A stretch of 64,000 bases of DNA. Source: Pseudobowmanella zhangzhouensis. Lineage in GTDB: Bacteria > Pseudomonadota > Gammaproteobacteria > Enterobacterales > Alteromonadaceae. The notes below the pieces were generated by a model. It ran no database searches and was not told where the DNA came from. It was given only the letters and a program-made list of their open reading frames with translations. Made by a program: the position numbers and the translations under genes. Below, one piece after another: positions 43,935 to 53,410 of the stretch (position 1 is its first letter; every line of letters begins with the position of its first letter). The stretch lies in contig NZ_JBHSYO010000004.1 of assembly GCF_042662685.1 (NCBI RefSeq), positions 1 to 64,000 on the forward strand, in the 5' to 3' direction.

Positions 43935-43966
43935 CCGATTGCAAGTACGGCTAAAACACGTTAATT

Positions 43967-43998
43967 AAAGATGCCGCTAAATGAGCGGCATCTTTTTA
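43967..43998 (+). terminator. Terminator of the proQ-prc unit
   Basis: AAAGATGCCGCT (43967-43978) pairs with AGCGGCATCTTT (43984-43995), followed by further T residues, about 30 nt after the prc stop. Confidence 0.9.
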
Positions 43999-44074
43999 GG
44001 TCTGACAATAATAATCACAGGGCAAGCTTCAGGCCGGATTAAGCCCATAAATAATAATAAGTAGAAGGTAAATT

Positions 44075-45412
44075 ATGAGTGCAAGAGGGCAGTTTTCCTC
44101 CCGTATCGGATTTATTCTCGCCGCGGCGGGTTCCGCCGTTGGACTGGGAAATATCTGGGGATTTCCCACCCAGGTAGCAGAAAATGGCGGCGCTGCGTTT
44201 GTGCTGATGTATATCATCCTCGCGTTCGTGTTGGCCTATCCGGTGTTAATGGCCGAATTACTCATTGGCCGCTACAGCCGTAGTAATATGGTTGATGCCT
44301 TGGGCAACCTGGGTGGTATCGCTGGCCGCGCAACAGGGGTATGGGGCTTGGTAACCGTATCTCTTATCCTGTCATTTTATGCCCTCGTTGCTGGCTGGAT
44401 GATTGCCTATTTCGCCAGTCCGATTGCACAATTGCTTGGTATGCCGGATATAGCCAGTTGGTTAACGACCCAATCTGTCATGCGTGACGTGCTGTTTTGC
44501 GGATTGTTTTTGCTGCTAACTGCCGGGATTGTTCTCGGTGGGGTTAGTCAGGGTATCGAACGTTGGTCGGTGCGCTTAATGCCAGCCTTGTTTGTGATGA
44601 TTCTGATTTTAATCTTCTATGTCGCCACACTGGATGGTGCAGCAGAAGGGTTCAAGCGTTATCTGGTACCTGATTTCGACCGTGTGTTTAAACCGGATTT
44701 ACTGATAGATGCCATGGGTCAGGCGTTTTTCTCTATGTCACTCGGCGTTGGTACCATGCTGGTGTATGGCTCGTACATGAGTAAACAAGAGCGCATAACC
44801 AGTCTGGGCGCGTCAGTTGCACTGGTGGATATTGGTGTCGCGATCCTGGCCGGCTTATTAATTATTCCAGCCATGTATGTGGCTGCGCACAACGGCGTGC
44901 AGATTTTCAGCGACAGCAATACGCTGATTTCAGGCCCGCAGCTTATCTTTGCCGTACTACCAGCGCTATTCGATAGCATGGGGTCAGTCGGTATCTTTGT
45001 AGCGATATTTTTCTTTGCCTTGATGGTGGTTGCTGCCGTGACGTCTTCTATATCGATGCTGGAAGTCCCGGTGGCCTATGTGACCGAAAATAAAGGGTTT
45101 GGGCGCAAAGCGACGGTGTGGGTCATGACAGCGATCATTATGCTGGTCAGTACCGTTATCGCTAATAACTTCAATGCGCTGTTTGGTCTGGTAATCAATG
45201 CCACTACCAAATACAGCCAACCGCTGCTGGGCTTATGTCTGTGTATTTTTGCAGGCTGGGTGTGGAAGCGTGATCAGGCATTACAGGAACTGAAGGAAGG
45301 TAATCCTGATGCTGAAAACAGTTTATTTTGGAAAATCTGGCCGTGGTATGTGCGTTTTGTGTGCCCCGTGGTCATTATTGTGATGTTCTACCGCTCGCTC
45401 AGCGCTGCGTAA
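44075..45412 (+). CDS. Sodium-dependent transporter, NSS/SNF family
   Basis: A 445-residue membrane protein of the neurotransmitter:sodium symporter family (LeuT/TnaT-like). The N-terminal SRIGFILAAAGSAVGLGNIWGFP carries the family's sodium-site signature, followed by ENGGAAFVLMYII and GRYSRS. It has about 11-12 helices, and the unwound TM6 region reads AFFSMSLGVGTMLVYGSY. Substrate is most likely an amino acid, not resolvable here. It lies 14-20 nt before an NhaC-type antiporter, then pepN: inferred to be a sodium-driven uptake step coupled to peptide or amino-acid use. Confidence 0.92.
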   Translation: MSARGQFSSRIGFILAAAGSAVGLGNIWGFPTQVAENGGAAFVLMYIILAFVLAYPVLMAELLIGRYSRSNMVDALGNLGGIAGRATGVWGLVTVSLILSFYALVAGWMIAYFASPIAQLLGMPDIASWLTTQSVMRDVLFCGLFLLLTAGIVLGGVSQGIERWSVRLMPALFVMILILIFYVATLDGAAEGFKRYLVPDFDRVFKPDLLIDAMGQAFFSMSLGVGTMLVYGSYMSKQERITSLGASVALVDIGVAILAGLLIIPAMYVAAHNGVQIFSDSNTLISGPQLIFAVLPALFDSMGSVGIFVAIFFFALMVVAAVTSSISMLEVPVAYVTENKGFGRKATVWVMTAIIMLVSTVIANNFNALFGLVINATTKYSQPLLGLCLCIFAGWVWKRDQALQELKEGNPDAENSLFWKIWPWYVRFVCPVVIIVMFYRSLSAA

Positions 45413-45432
45413 AACAATAAGAGGATGTGAGC

Positions 45433-46902
45433 GTGACTCAACAACACAAAACGCCGTCTCTGGCAGACGCCTTAATTCCCATCGCTATTCTGATTGCTCT
45501 GCTGTCGGTTTCAGTTTATTTGTTTGGTAGTGACTCTTCATATGGTCCCAATCAGATCGCATTGCTGATTGCGACCGGGATTACCGGTTTAATCGGCATC
45601 AAAAACGGCTTTAGCTGGAAAGAAATCGAAGAAGCCATGATTAATGGTATTTCGATTTCGCTTGGTGCGGTCCTGATCCTGTTAGCGGTAGGCTCTTTGA
45701 TTGGTTCGTGGTTATTGGCAGGCACAGTGCCGACCTTAATCTATTACGGATTAGAGTTGCTCAATCCCTCCGTGTTTTATATGGCCACCTGCCTGATTTG
45801 CGCGATTGTTGCCATGAGTATCGGCAGCAGCTGGACCACAGCCGCTACGGTCGGCGTGGCGTTGATGGGTGTGTCGGGTGGTATGGGCATGGATCCTGCC
45901 GTTGCCGCCGGTGCAGTGGTATCCGGTGCGTACTTCGGTGACAAAATTTCGCCATTGTCTGAAACCACCAACCTGGCGCCTGCGGTAGCCGGTACCGAGT
46001 TGTTCGAACATATCCGCTACATGCTGTGGACCACGATTCCCAGCTTTGTGATTGCGTTAATCCTGTTCCTGATTATGGGTATGAATGGTGCCAGTGAAAC
46101 CAATGTCGCTGAAATTCAATCTATGCAGGGTTTGCTGGCTGAAAATTTCAATATCAATTTATGGATGCTGGTGCCACTGATTGTGTTGCTGGCCATGGCG
46201 GTGCGCAAAGTACCTGCGTTTCCGGCAGTCAGCATAGGTGCATTACTGGGTGTGGTATGGGCGATTGTGTTTCAGCCAGACCTTATTCAGCGCCTTGGCG
46301 ATAGCGATCAAAGCTGGCGCAATATCGTGGTGGTCAGTTGGACGGCATTATTTGATGGCGTGAAAATTACCACCGGTAACGCGGATATGGACGACCTGCT
46401 CAGTGGCGGCGGCATGTCTGGCATGCTGAATACCGTTTGGTTAATTATGTGTGCACTGACCTTTGGTGCGGTGCTGGAAAAAGTAGGCCTGCTAACCCGA
46501 GCCGTTTCTGCATTTTTAAAAGGAGCGAAAAGTGCAGGGGACATGGTACTGCGCACGATTTTGACGTGTTTAGGCACGAACTTGATTACTGCCGACCAGT
46601 ACATGTCTATCGTTATGCCTGGACGCATGTACAAAAATGAATTCGCCAAACGTAACCTGCACCAGCTTAACTTATCACGTAGTTTAGAAGACGGCGGCAC
46701 ATTAACGTCGCCACTGATTCCCTGGAACACCTGCGGTGCTTACATGCATGGGGTGTTAAAAGTGGATCCATTTGCCTATATTTTCTATGCGTTCTTTAAC
46801 GTGATTAGCCCGGTTATGGCCGTGATTTATGCGTACCTTGGCATAAAAATATTGCGATTAACGCCACCGGGTATGGAACCTAAAGCCAATACACAGGCAT
46901 AA
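45433..46902 (+). CDS. nhaC: Na+/H+ antiporter NhaC family
   Basis: About 489 residues, 11 or more helices. NhaC signatures: SIGSSWTTAATVGVALMGV, GAVVSGAYFGDKISPLSETTN and TADQYMSIVMPGRMY, with the later LSRSLEDGGTLTSPLIPWNTCG block. The start is taken as the GTG at 45433, because AAGAGGA is properly spaced to it; the GTG at 45427 is only 2 nt from that site. Known members exchange sodium for protons (or malate/lactate in relatives). Placed between the NSS transporter and pepN with gaps of only 20 and 3 nt. Confidence 0.9.
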   Translation: MTQQHKTPSLADALIPIAILIALLSVSVYLFGSDSSYGPNQIALLIATGITGLIGIKNGFSWKEIEEAMINGISISLGAVLILLAVGSLIGSWLLAGTVPTLIYYGLELLNPSVFYMATCLICAIVAMSIGSSWTTAATVGVALMGVSGGMGMDPAVAAGAVVSGAYFGDKISPLSETTNLAPAVAGTELFEHIRYMLWTTIPSFVIALILFLIMGMNGASETNVAEIQSMQGLLAENFNINLWMLVPLIVLLAMAVRKVPAFPAVSIGALLGVVWAIVFQPDLIQRLGDSDQSWRNIVVVSWTALFDGVKITTGNADMDDLLSGGGMSGMLNTVWLIMCALTFGAVLEKVGLLTRAVSAFLKGAKSAGDMVLRTILTCLGTNLITADQYMSIVMPGRMYKNEFAKRNLHQLNLSRSLEDGGTLTSPLIPWNTCGAYMHGVLKVDPFAYIFYAFFNVISPVMAVIYAYLGIKILRLTPPGMEPKANTQA

Positions 46903-46905
46903 AAG

Positions 46906-49500
46906 ATGATACAAGTTAAACGGCGGCTGGATTACCAGCCGCCTGCATTTTCGATTCCAAAAATTTCACTGACTTTTGAACTCGCTGATCAGGTAACCAC
47001 TGTCCGCTCGACATTATCAGTTGAAAAATTCGACGACAGCCCGCTGATTCTGGATGGCACTGATCTGGAATTGGCTGCCATCATGGTAGATGGGACGCCG
47101 TGGCAAGACTACTCAGTTGATGAGCAACATCTCACCTTAAGGCAGTTACCCCGTCGCTGTGAAATCGCTGTACACACCCGTCTTTATCCTGAGAAAAACA
47201 CCGCATTGGAGGGGCTATACCAGTCCGGCGGCAGTTATTGCACCCAGTGTGAGGCCGAGGGGTTTCGGCGCATTACCTACTTCCCCGACCGGCCGGATGT
47301 ATTAGCCAGTTATACCGTGCGGATCGAAGCAGACAAGACGCGATATCCCAATTTACTCAGCAATGGTAATTGCGTTGAGCGTGGAGAGTTAGAAGAAGGC
47401 AGGCATTATGTTGTCTGGCACGATCCATTTAACAAGCCCTGTTATTTGTTCGCGTTAGTCGCCGGGCAATTTGATGTGCTGCGTGGCAATTATACAACCT
47501 CGTCTGGCCGTGAAGTGCAATTAGAGTTCTATGTGGATGAGGGTAACCTGCACAAAGCCGAATTTGCCTTACAAAGTCTGCAACGAGCCATGCGCTGGGA
47601 TGAAGATGTATATGGCCTTGAGTATGATCTTGATGTGTATATGGTCGTTGCGGTCGACTTCTTTAATATGGGGGCGATGGAAAACAAAGGGCTTAACGTT
47701 TTCAATGCGAAATATGTGTTAGCCGATGCGGATTCAGCCACCGATACGGATTATTTTAATATTGAATCCATTATTGCCCACGAGTACTTCCATAACTGGA
47801 CGGGCAATCGCGTTACTTGCCGTGATTGGTTCCAATTGAGCCTTAAAGAGGGCCTCACCGTTTTTCGCGATCAGCAATTCAGTGCGGATATGTCCAGTCC
47901 GGCGCTATGTCGCGTGCAACAGGCAAAAGTAATCCGTGAGCAGCAATTTGCTGAAGATGCCGGCCCTATGGCACACCCCATTCGCCCCGACGAAGTGATA
48001 GAAATGAACAACTTCTACACGGTGACGGTTTACGATAAAGGTGCTGAAGTTATTCGCATGCTGTTTAAAATGCTGGGTAAAGATGGCTTTCGCAAAGGCA
48101 TGGATAAGTATTTCTCCCGTCACGATGGCCAGGCAGTGACTTGCGATGACTTTGTTCAGGCCATGGCGGACGCTAACCATCGTGACCTGACCCTGTTTAA
48201 ACGGTGGTACAGTCAATCCGGTACCCCGCAGGTCAGTATCGAACAACGTTACGACCCAGAGCGTAAAAAGCTCTATTTGGATATCAGCCAACACACGCCT
48301 GCGACTATGGATCAGGCAAGCAAACGTCCATTACTCATTCCCATCGAGATCAGTGCATTAGACGAAGAGGGCCATCCTGTTTTACTGGATAGCCGAAAAT
48401 CCCTGGTGCTTGAACTGGAACAGAAGCAACAGTCCTATGTTTTGAGTTGTGAACAGCCTTTTGCGCTTAATGTACTGCGAGATTTCTCCGCGCCGATCAA
48501 ACTCCGTTTTTCACAAACAGCACAGCAGCGCCTGCATATTGCCTTGTATTCGGATGATGGGTTTAGCCGGGTAGATGCGATGCAGGGCTTATATCAGGAG
48601 GCGATGATCCGTTGTGCTAACGAGTCGAGTGGGCAGTGGGACTCAAACCGCGCACAGTCACTGATTGACGCGCAAAGGGTATTGCTAAACAGTGACGAAA
48701 CCGATCTGGCGCTTTTGGCGGAAATGCTCAGCTTGCCGAGTTTTGAAACCCTGATGCAACTGGAAGAGCGCATCGATGTAGATGCCTTAATGCGTGCGCG
48801 CGATGGATTAGAGCCACTGCTTGCCTGTGCTAATGAGCCCCTTTGGCTGCGTCGCTTTGAGTCTATCCCACAAACTGACTATCAATATGAGCCATTACAG
48901 GTTGCTGCCCGCAAGCTTAAAAATCATTGTTTACTGCAAATGATGAATGCTAATCCGCAGCAATATGCTGAGGCGTGTAAGGCGCAATATCAGCAGGCTA
49001 ACAATATGACGGATACGCTGGGGGCATTAAAAGCCGCGCAAAATACGTCTGAAACCTTATTTGATGAGTTGATGCAACAGTTTGAACAGCGCTGGCACCA
49101 CGCGCCCACCGTCATGGATAAGTGGTTTGCCCTGCATGCTGGCGCCAAACGTAAAGATATTCTTAGCCGAATTGATTTATTGCAGGATCATGCAGTGTTT
49201 AGCTGGAAGAACCCTAATCGGGTGCGGGCATTGGTTGGCACCTTCGGCTTTTATAACCCGCACGGGTTGTATGCCGAAGATGGCAGTGGGGTTCGCTGGT
49301 TGACCGAGCAATTGATTCAAATTGATAAAATTAACCCTCAGGTAAGTGCTAGGTTGGTTACCCCATTGCTTAGCTTGACTAAATTGGACGACAAAAGACA
49401 ATTACAATGGCGGCATGAACTGATGCGTTTGGCCGATCAACCAACCCTGAGCGTCGACTTATCCGAAAAGGTGCATAAGGCGCTGAATATTCAACATTAA
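46906..49500 (+). CDS. pepN: Alanyl aminopeptidase N
   Basis: M1-family zinc aminopeptidase, 864 residues, nearly the E. coli length. The exopeptidase motif GAMENKGL is near residue 256; the zinc site HEYFHNW begins at His292 with the third ligand in LKEG about 20 residues on; the DUF3458 C-terminal domains follow (SIEQRYDPERKKLYLDISQ...). Cytoplasmic enzyme for the last stages of peptide breakdown. It begins 3 nt after nhaC and ends 4 nt before the DUF2835 gene, so it probably belongs to the transporter transcript. Confidence 0.97.
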   Translation: MIQVKRRLDYQPPAFSIPKISLTFELADQVTTVRSTLSVEKFDDSPLILDGTDLELAAIMVDGTPWQDYSVDEQHLTLRQLPRRCEIAVHTRLYPEKNTALEGLYQSGGSYCTQCEAEGFRRITYFPDRPDVLASYTVRIEADKTRYPNLLSNGNCVERGELEEGRHYVVWHDPFNKPCYLFALVAGQFDVLRGNYTTSSGREVQLEFYVDEGNLHKAEFALQSLQRAMRWDEDVYGLEYDLDVYMVVAVDFFNMGAMENKGLNVFNAKYVLADADSATDTDYFNIESIIAHEYFHNWTGNRVTCRDWFQLSLKEGLTVFRDQQFSADMSSPALCRVQQAKVIREQQFAEDAGPMAHPIRPDEVIEMNNFYTVTVYDKGAEVIRMLFKMLGKDGFRKGMDKYFSRHDGQAVTCDDFVQAMADANHRDLTLFKRWYSQSGTPQVSIEQRYDPERKKLYLDISQHTPATMDQASKRPLLIPIEISALDEEGHPVLLDSRKSLVLELEQKQQSYVLSCEQPFALNVLRDFSAPIKLRFSQTAQQRLHIALYSDDGFSRVDAMQGLYQEAMIRCANESSGQWDSNRAQSLIDAQRVLLNSDETDLALLAEMLSLPSFETLMQLEERIDVDALMRARDGLEPLLACANEPLWLRRFESIPQTDYQYEPLQVAARKLKNHCLLQMMNANPQQYAEACKAQYQQANNMTDTLGALKAAQNTSETLFDELMQQFEQRWHHAPTVMDKWFALHAGAKRKDILSRIDLLQDHAVFSWKNPNRVRALVGTFGFYNPHGLYAEDGSGVRWLTEQLIQIDKINPQVSARLVTPLLSLTKLDDKRQLQWRHELMRLADQPTLSVDLSEKVHKALNIQH

Positions 49501-49504
49501 TTAA

Positions 49505-49729
49505 ATGTATAACGAGTATTTCTTTCGTCTCGATGTCAGTTATTACGACTGTCAACGTCTTTACGCCGGCAACATTCCATCAGTGATCCTGACTGATGAG
49601 CGTGGCCGGCGCATTCAAATTGCTACCCGCTATTTGCGTAATTACATATCCAGCAACGGCATTCATGGCCGATTCAGGTTGCAAACCGATAATAATCACA
49701 AGTTTGTGAGTTTCCTCAAAATCACTTAA
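49505..49729 (+). CDS. DUF2835 family small protein
   Basis: A 74-residue protein with the DUF2835 pattern: YFFRLDVSYYDCQRLYAG at the start and RYLRNYISSNGIHGRFRL in the middle, ending NHKFVSFLKIT. These proteins are known from the pepN neighbourhood of marine gammaproteobacteria and have no assigned function. It follows pepN by 4 nt. A small palindrome (GCCTTTAAAAGGC, 49731-49743) directly after the stop may be a weak terminator. Confidence 0.88.
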   Translation: MYNEYFFRLDVSYYDCQRLYAGNIPSVILTDERGRRIQIATRYLRNYISSNGIHGRFRLQTDNNHKFVSFLKIT

Positions 49730-49827
49730 AGCCTTTAAAAGGCAGGAATTTTCCTATTTTCCAACTGGTAGGATTTCTTCTTGCTTACGGCGTTAAATGA
49801 TGTAATGATTTTGTTAATTATTTGGCG

Positions 49828-49862
49828 TTTATCCGTTGTGCGCATGTTGTAAAACGGATAAA
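49828..49862. promoter_or_regulatory. 10-bp inverted repeat in the DUF1302 leader
   Basis: TTTATCCGTT (49828-49837) and AACGGATAAA (49853-49862) are perfectly complementary across a 15-nt spacer. The right arm ends about 20 nt before the ATG at 49882, next to the AAGGGGAG ribosome-binding site. It may be a dimeric regulator's operator or an mRNA stem-loop that affects translation. The left arm also occurs upstream of the branched-chain dehydrogenase operon. Confidence 0.55.
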
Positions 49863-49881
49863 TAAGGGGAGAACACAATAA

Positions 49882-51969
49882 ATGATAAAAGGGCCTCACA
49901 TGTTTAGAAAAACACCGCTGGCACTTGGTCTTGCAGCGCTGATGGGTGGTTCGGTTCAGGCGGCAAGCTGGAGTGAAGGTGACTGGACTGTCAGTTTCGA
50001 TTCCAGTTTCTCACTGGGAACCAGTATTCGTGTTGAAGATCGCGACTGGTCGCTAATCGGTAACACAAACCACTTAAATCTGGATTGGAGCGGGTACAAC
50101 GCCGCCACCAACACTAAATATCCTGCATCTGACATTTGGGCGCAAACCAATGGTAGTTACTCTACCAATGGTGATTTAAGTGACCTGATGTATGAGCCAG
50201 GCGAAGCTTTCTCAACTCTGTTTAAAGGGACGCATGAGCTGGATGTCAAATATAAAAATATGGGCGTCTTTGTACGCGGTATGTATTTTTATGACTACGA
50301 GTTAATGGAAGGTGATCGGGTTTGGGACAATCCAGTCTCAGGCGTGCGATTCGACCCGTGTTCTGACCCTCGCGCCAAAGAAGAATTGTGTACTGATGTG
50401 CGTTTATTAGATGCGTTTTTCTACGCTGATTTTGACTTAGGCGGTAAGCCTGTGTCTTTGCGCATCGGTGATCAGGTTGTTAGCTGGGGTGAAAGCACCT
50501 TTATTCAGCATGGTATTAACGCCATCAACCCGGTTGACGTTACCCGTGCATTAGCACCGGGTGCTGAACTTAAAGAAGTATTTATTCCTGTTGGGATGGT
50601 ATATGGCTCTATTGGTCTGACAGATAACCTGTCATTGGCTGGTTACTATCAATACGCTTGGGAAAAGTCGCGTCTGCCACAGGCGGGTAGTTATTTCTCT
50701 ACCAACGATTTCGCGGGTGAGGGTGGCTACGCCAACCTGATACAGTTAGGTTTTACGTCTAACCCAGATATTGATTTTGCTACCTTGTCGCACAACCTCA
50801 ATGCCATCGGTCGTCAGGCAAAAGAACTCGCGGTAGCCTATGCAACCGGTCAAATTGACGCTGCGACCTATGCCGCTCAGAGTCAACTGCTGGGAAGCAT
50901 GTATCTTGCGTATCCTACTAAGGTGGCAGTTCGCGCTTACGGCGAAGACGCGGATAAGAAACCGTCTGATTCTGGCCAATATGGTCTGCGCCTGACTTAT
51001 TTCGCAGAAGAGTTTAATAACGGCACAGAGTTTGGACTGTATTTTATTAATTCTCACAGTCAACGTCCGTTAATCTCAGGTATTACTTCTGACTTTACTT
51101 CAGCAGGCATTGCAGCTGACATAGCGTATTTGGCGCAAAATACGATTACCAAAGATAATCTGACTGACCTGCGTGCGTTTACTAAAGCAGAATTCAATTA
51201 TCCGGAAGACACCAAACTTTACGGTTTCAGTTTCAATACCATGGTGGGTGAAACTGCGCTTGCCGGTGAAATTGCATATCGTCAGGATGAGCCTCTGCAA
51301 ATTGATGACGTAGAACTGCTGTATGTCGGTATGCCACAACAGCTAGCCAACGCAGGACTTCGTCCGGATTTAGCCGGTATATCTCAGATGAATGATTATC
51401 TGGGTTACAACGTTGGTCCGGGTGAGACTGCCCCAGGCTTTGTACTGGTTGATTCTGTTCAGGCTCAGATCACGGCAACCCACCTGTTTGGCCCAACTTT
51501 AGGTACCGATAACCTGGTAGTACTGGGTGAAGTTGGTTACGTGAAAATCGATGGCATGCCAGACCCATCTGTTTTGCGTATGAATGGTCCTGGTACTAAC
51601 CGCAGTGGTCCGATTATCGGTAAAGAAGGTTTGCATGTCGGTCTGTCCAACGGTCCGGAAACCAATCCATTCCCAACAGATAGCGCATGGGGATACCGCG
51701 TGTTAGCTAAGGCTGACTTTAATAACGTGTTTGCAGGTATAAACATGTCAGTTCGCGGAACCTTCTCACATGACGTAGATGGTATTACGCCTGACCCAAT
51801 GTTCCTGTTTATCGAAGACCGTAAGTCTTCCAGTGTGTCACTGGACTTCGATTATCTGAGTAAGTGGTCTGCATCATTCTCTTACAACGCTTACTGGGGC
51901 GGTGTAGGTACGACCAATACCTTATCAGATCGTGACTTTGTGTCTTTTAACATCAAGTATTCAATCTAG
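49882..51969 (+). CDS. DUF1302 outer-membrane protein
   Basis: A 695-residue predicted outer-membrane beta-barrel of the DUF1302 family. A signal peptide is within MFRKTPLALGLAALMGGSVQA (an ATG at 49900, internal to the longer start at 49882, is also plausible). The mature N-terminus ASWSEGDWTVSFDSSFSLGTSIRV and the later RIGDQVVSWGESTFIQHGINAINPVD are family hallmarks. Amphipathic strands continue to the C-terminus (FNIKYSI). Known: DUF1302 genes accompany DUF1329 and RND/MMPL genes near steroid, aromatic or lipid catabolism loci in Pseudomonas and Comamonas. Inferred: outer-membrane pore or receptor for a hydrophobic compound. It is first in a four-gene locus. Confidence 0.9.
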   Translation: MIKGPHMFRKTPLALGLAALMGGSVQAASWSEGDWTVSFDSSFSLGTSIRVEDRDWSLIGNTNHLNLDWSGYNAATNTKYPASDIWAQTNGSYSTNGDLSDLMYEPGEAFSTLFKGTHELDVKYKNMGVFVRGMYFYDYELMEGDRVWDNPVSGVRFDPCSDPRAKEELCTDVRLLDAFFYADFDLGGKPVSLRIGDQVVSWGESTFIQHGINAINPVDVTRALAPGAELKEVFIPVGMVYGSIGLTDNLSLAGYYQYAWEKSRLPQAGSYFSTNDFAGEGGYANLIQLGFTSNPDIDFATLSHNLNAIGRQAKELAVAYATGQIDAATYAAQSQLLGSMYLAYPTKVAVRAYGEDADKKPSDSGQYGLRLTYFAEEFNNGTEFGLYFINSHSQRPLISGITSDFTSAGIAADIAYLAQNTITKDNLTDLRAFTKAEFNYPEDTKLYGFSFNTMVGETALAGEIAYRQDEPLQIDDVELLYVGMPQQLANAGLRPDLAGISQMNDYLGYNVGPGETAPGFVLVDSVQAQITATHLFGPTLGTDNLVVLGEVGYVKIDGMPDPSVLRMNGPGTNRSGPIIGKEGLHVGLSNGPETNPFPTDSAWGYRVLAKADFNNVFAGINMSVRGTFSHDVDGITPDPMFLFIEDRKSSSVSLDFDYLSKWSASFSYNAYWGGVGTTNTLSDRDFVSFNIKYSI

Positions 51970-51982
51970 GGAGTTGTAATAG

Positions 51983-53347
51983 ATGAAAAAATTAGCCCTA
52001 GTCGCGGCCGCGATGACACTGACTTTTACTGCCGGTACGGCAGTAGCCAAGGTGTCTGAGGCTGAAGCGGCAAAATTAAGTAACGAGTTAACCCCGATGG
52101 GCGCAGTGCGCGCCGGTAACGCAGATGGCTCTATTCCGGCGTGGAATGGTGGTATCACGTCTGCGCCAGCGGGTTACAATGTGGGTGACCATCACCCAGA
52201 TCCGTTTACTTCGGACAAGCCACTGTTCGAAATTACCGCGAAAAACTACAAAGACTACGCAGAGTTTTTGTCTGACGGTCAGAAGAAGATGTTCGAGACC
52301 TATCCAGACACTTACAAAATGCCGGTTTATGAAACTCGCCGTAGTGGTTCGTTCCCGCAGTATGTTTACGAGGCCACCATCGCCAACGCAACTCGTGCGG
52401 AATTGGTTGAAGGTGGTAACGGTGTGAAAAACGCCGCTGTAGGTGTGCCGTTTCCTATTCCAGCCAATGGTTTGGAAGCGATTTGGAACCACATCCTGCG
52501 TTATCGTGGTGTAGCGATTCAGCGTTACGGTGGTCAGGCAGCGCCTACCGCAGGTGGCGATTACAATATCATCGGCTTTGATGATGTATTGCTGATGAAA
52601 TACGCCGGTGAAGGTATGACGCCAGCCATGCTGGAAGCGGAAAACATGGTACTGAAGTTCAAGCAAAAAGTTACCGAGCCAGCGCGTTTGGCTGGTACGG
52701 CGTTGCTGGTACACGAAACCATGGATCAGGTGAAAGAGCCGCGTAAAGCGTGGACTTATAACACCGGTCAACGACGTGTTCGCTTAGCACCTAACATCGC
52801 TTATGATGCACCAGGAACGGCAGCTGACGGTCTGCGTACCACTGACGATTTCGATATGTTCAACGGTGCACCAGATATGTATACCTGGGAGCTGAAAGGC
52901 AAAAAAGAAATGTATGTTGCCTATAACAGCTATAAGTTGCACAGCGATCAGGTTAAATATTCTGACATCCTGAAACCAGGCCATATCAATCCAGATCTGA
53001 CCCGGTTTGAGAAACACCGTGTATGGGTGGTTGAAGCAAACCTGAAAGAAGGTCTGCGCCATGTTTATCAAAAACGTGTATTCTACATCGATGAAGATAG
53101 CTGGCAGATCCAGGTTGCGGATATGTACGATAACCGCGGTGACCTGTATCGCGTAGCCATCGCGTACGGCCTGAACTACTACGAAATCCCAACGCAGTGG
53201 TCAACGCTGGAAGTTTACTATGACCTGAATTCTCGCCGTTATCTGGCGTTAGGTCTGGACAACGAGGCGCCGATGTACGATTTTACTATCAGACCTGATG
53301 ATAGTGAGTTCACACCGCAGGCGCTAAGACGGGAAGGCCTAAGATAA
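51983..53347 (+). CDS. DUF1329 periplasmic protein
   Basis: A 454-residue secreted protein of the DUF1329 family. The signal peptide ends at TFTAGTAVA-KVSEAEA; the family start LSNELTPMGAVRAGNADGSIPAWNGG follows. Blocks such as RRVRLAPNIAYDAP and the C-terminal YTFYIRPDDSEFTPQALRREGLR-like tail are typical. There is no lipobox. The family's fold is annotated as outer-membrane lipoprotein-sorting-like (LolA/LolB type), suggesting binding of a lipid or other hydrophobic ligand in the periplasm. It follows DUF1302 by 13 nt with GGAG upstream, and a terminator follows it. Confidence 0.9.
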   Translation: MKKLALVAAAMTLTFTAGTAVAKVSEAEAAKLSNELTPMGAVRAGNADGSIPAWNGGITSAPAGYNVGDHHPDPFTSDKPLFEITAKNYKDYAEFLSDGQKKMFETYPDTYKMPVYETRRSGSFPQYVYEATIANATRAELVEGGNGVKNAAVGVPFPIPANGLEAIWNHILRYRGVAIQRYGGQAAPTAGGDYNIIGFDDVLLMKYAGEGMTPAMLEAENMVLKFKQKVTEPARLAGTALLVHETMDQVKEPRKAWTYNTGQRRVRLAPNIAYDAPGTAADGLRTTDDFDMFNGAPDMYTWELKGKKEMYVAYNSYKLHSDQVKYSDILKPGHINPDLTRFEKHRVWVVEANLKEGLRHVYQKRVFYIDEDSWQIQVADMYDNRGDLYRVAIAYGLNYYEIPTQWSTLEVYYDLNSRRYLALGLDNEAPMYDFTIRPDDSEFTPQALRREGLR

Positions 53348-53356
53348 ACACCTCAC

Positions 53357-53385
53357 AACGGTTGGCCTGGCCAACCGTTTTTTTT
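53357..53385 (+). terminator. Hairpin between DUF1329 and the YCF48-like gene
   Basis: AACGGTTGGC (53357-53366) pairs with GCCAACCGTT (53370-53379) around CTG, followed by seven or more T. It follows DUF1329 by 10 nt and sits only ~26 nt before the next gene's start, so read-through or a hidden promoter must serve the last two genes. Confidence 0.88.
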
Positions 53386-53410
53386 GCAATCTCGAGAGGA
53401 CATTGCTGCT

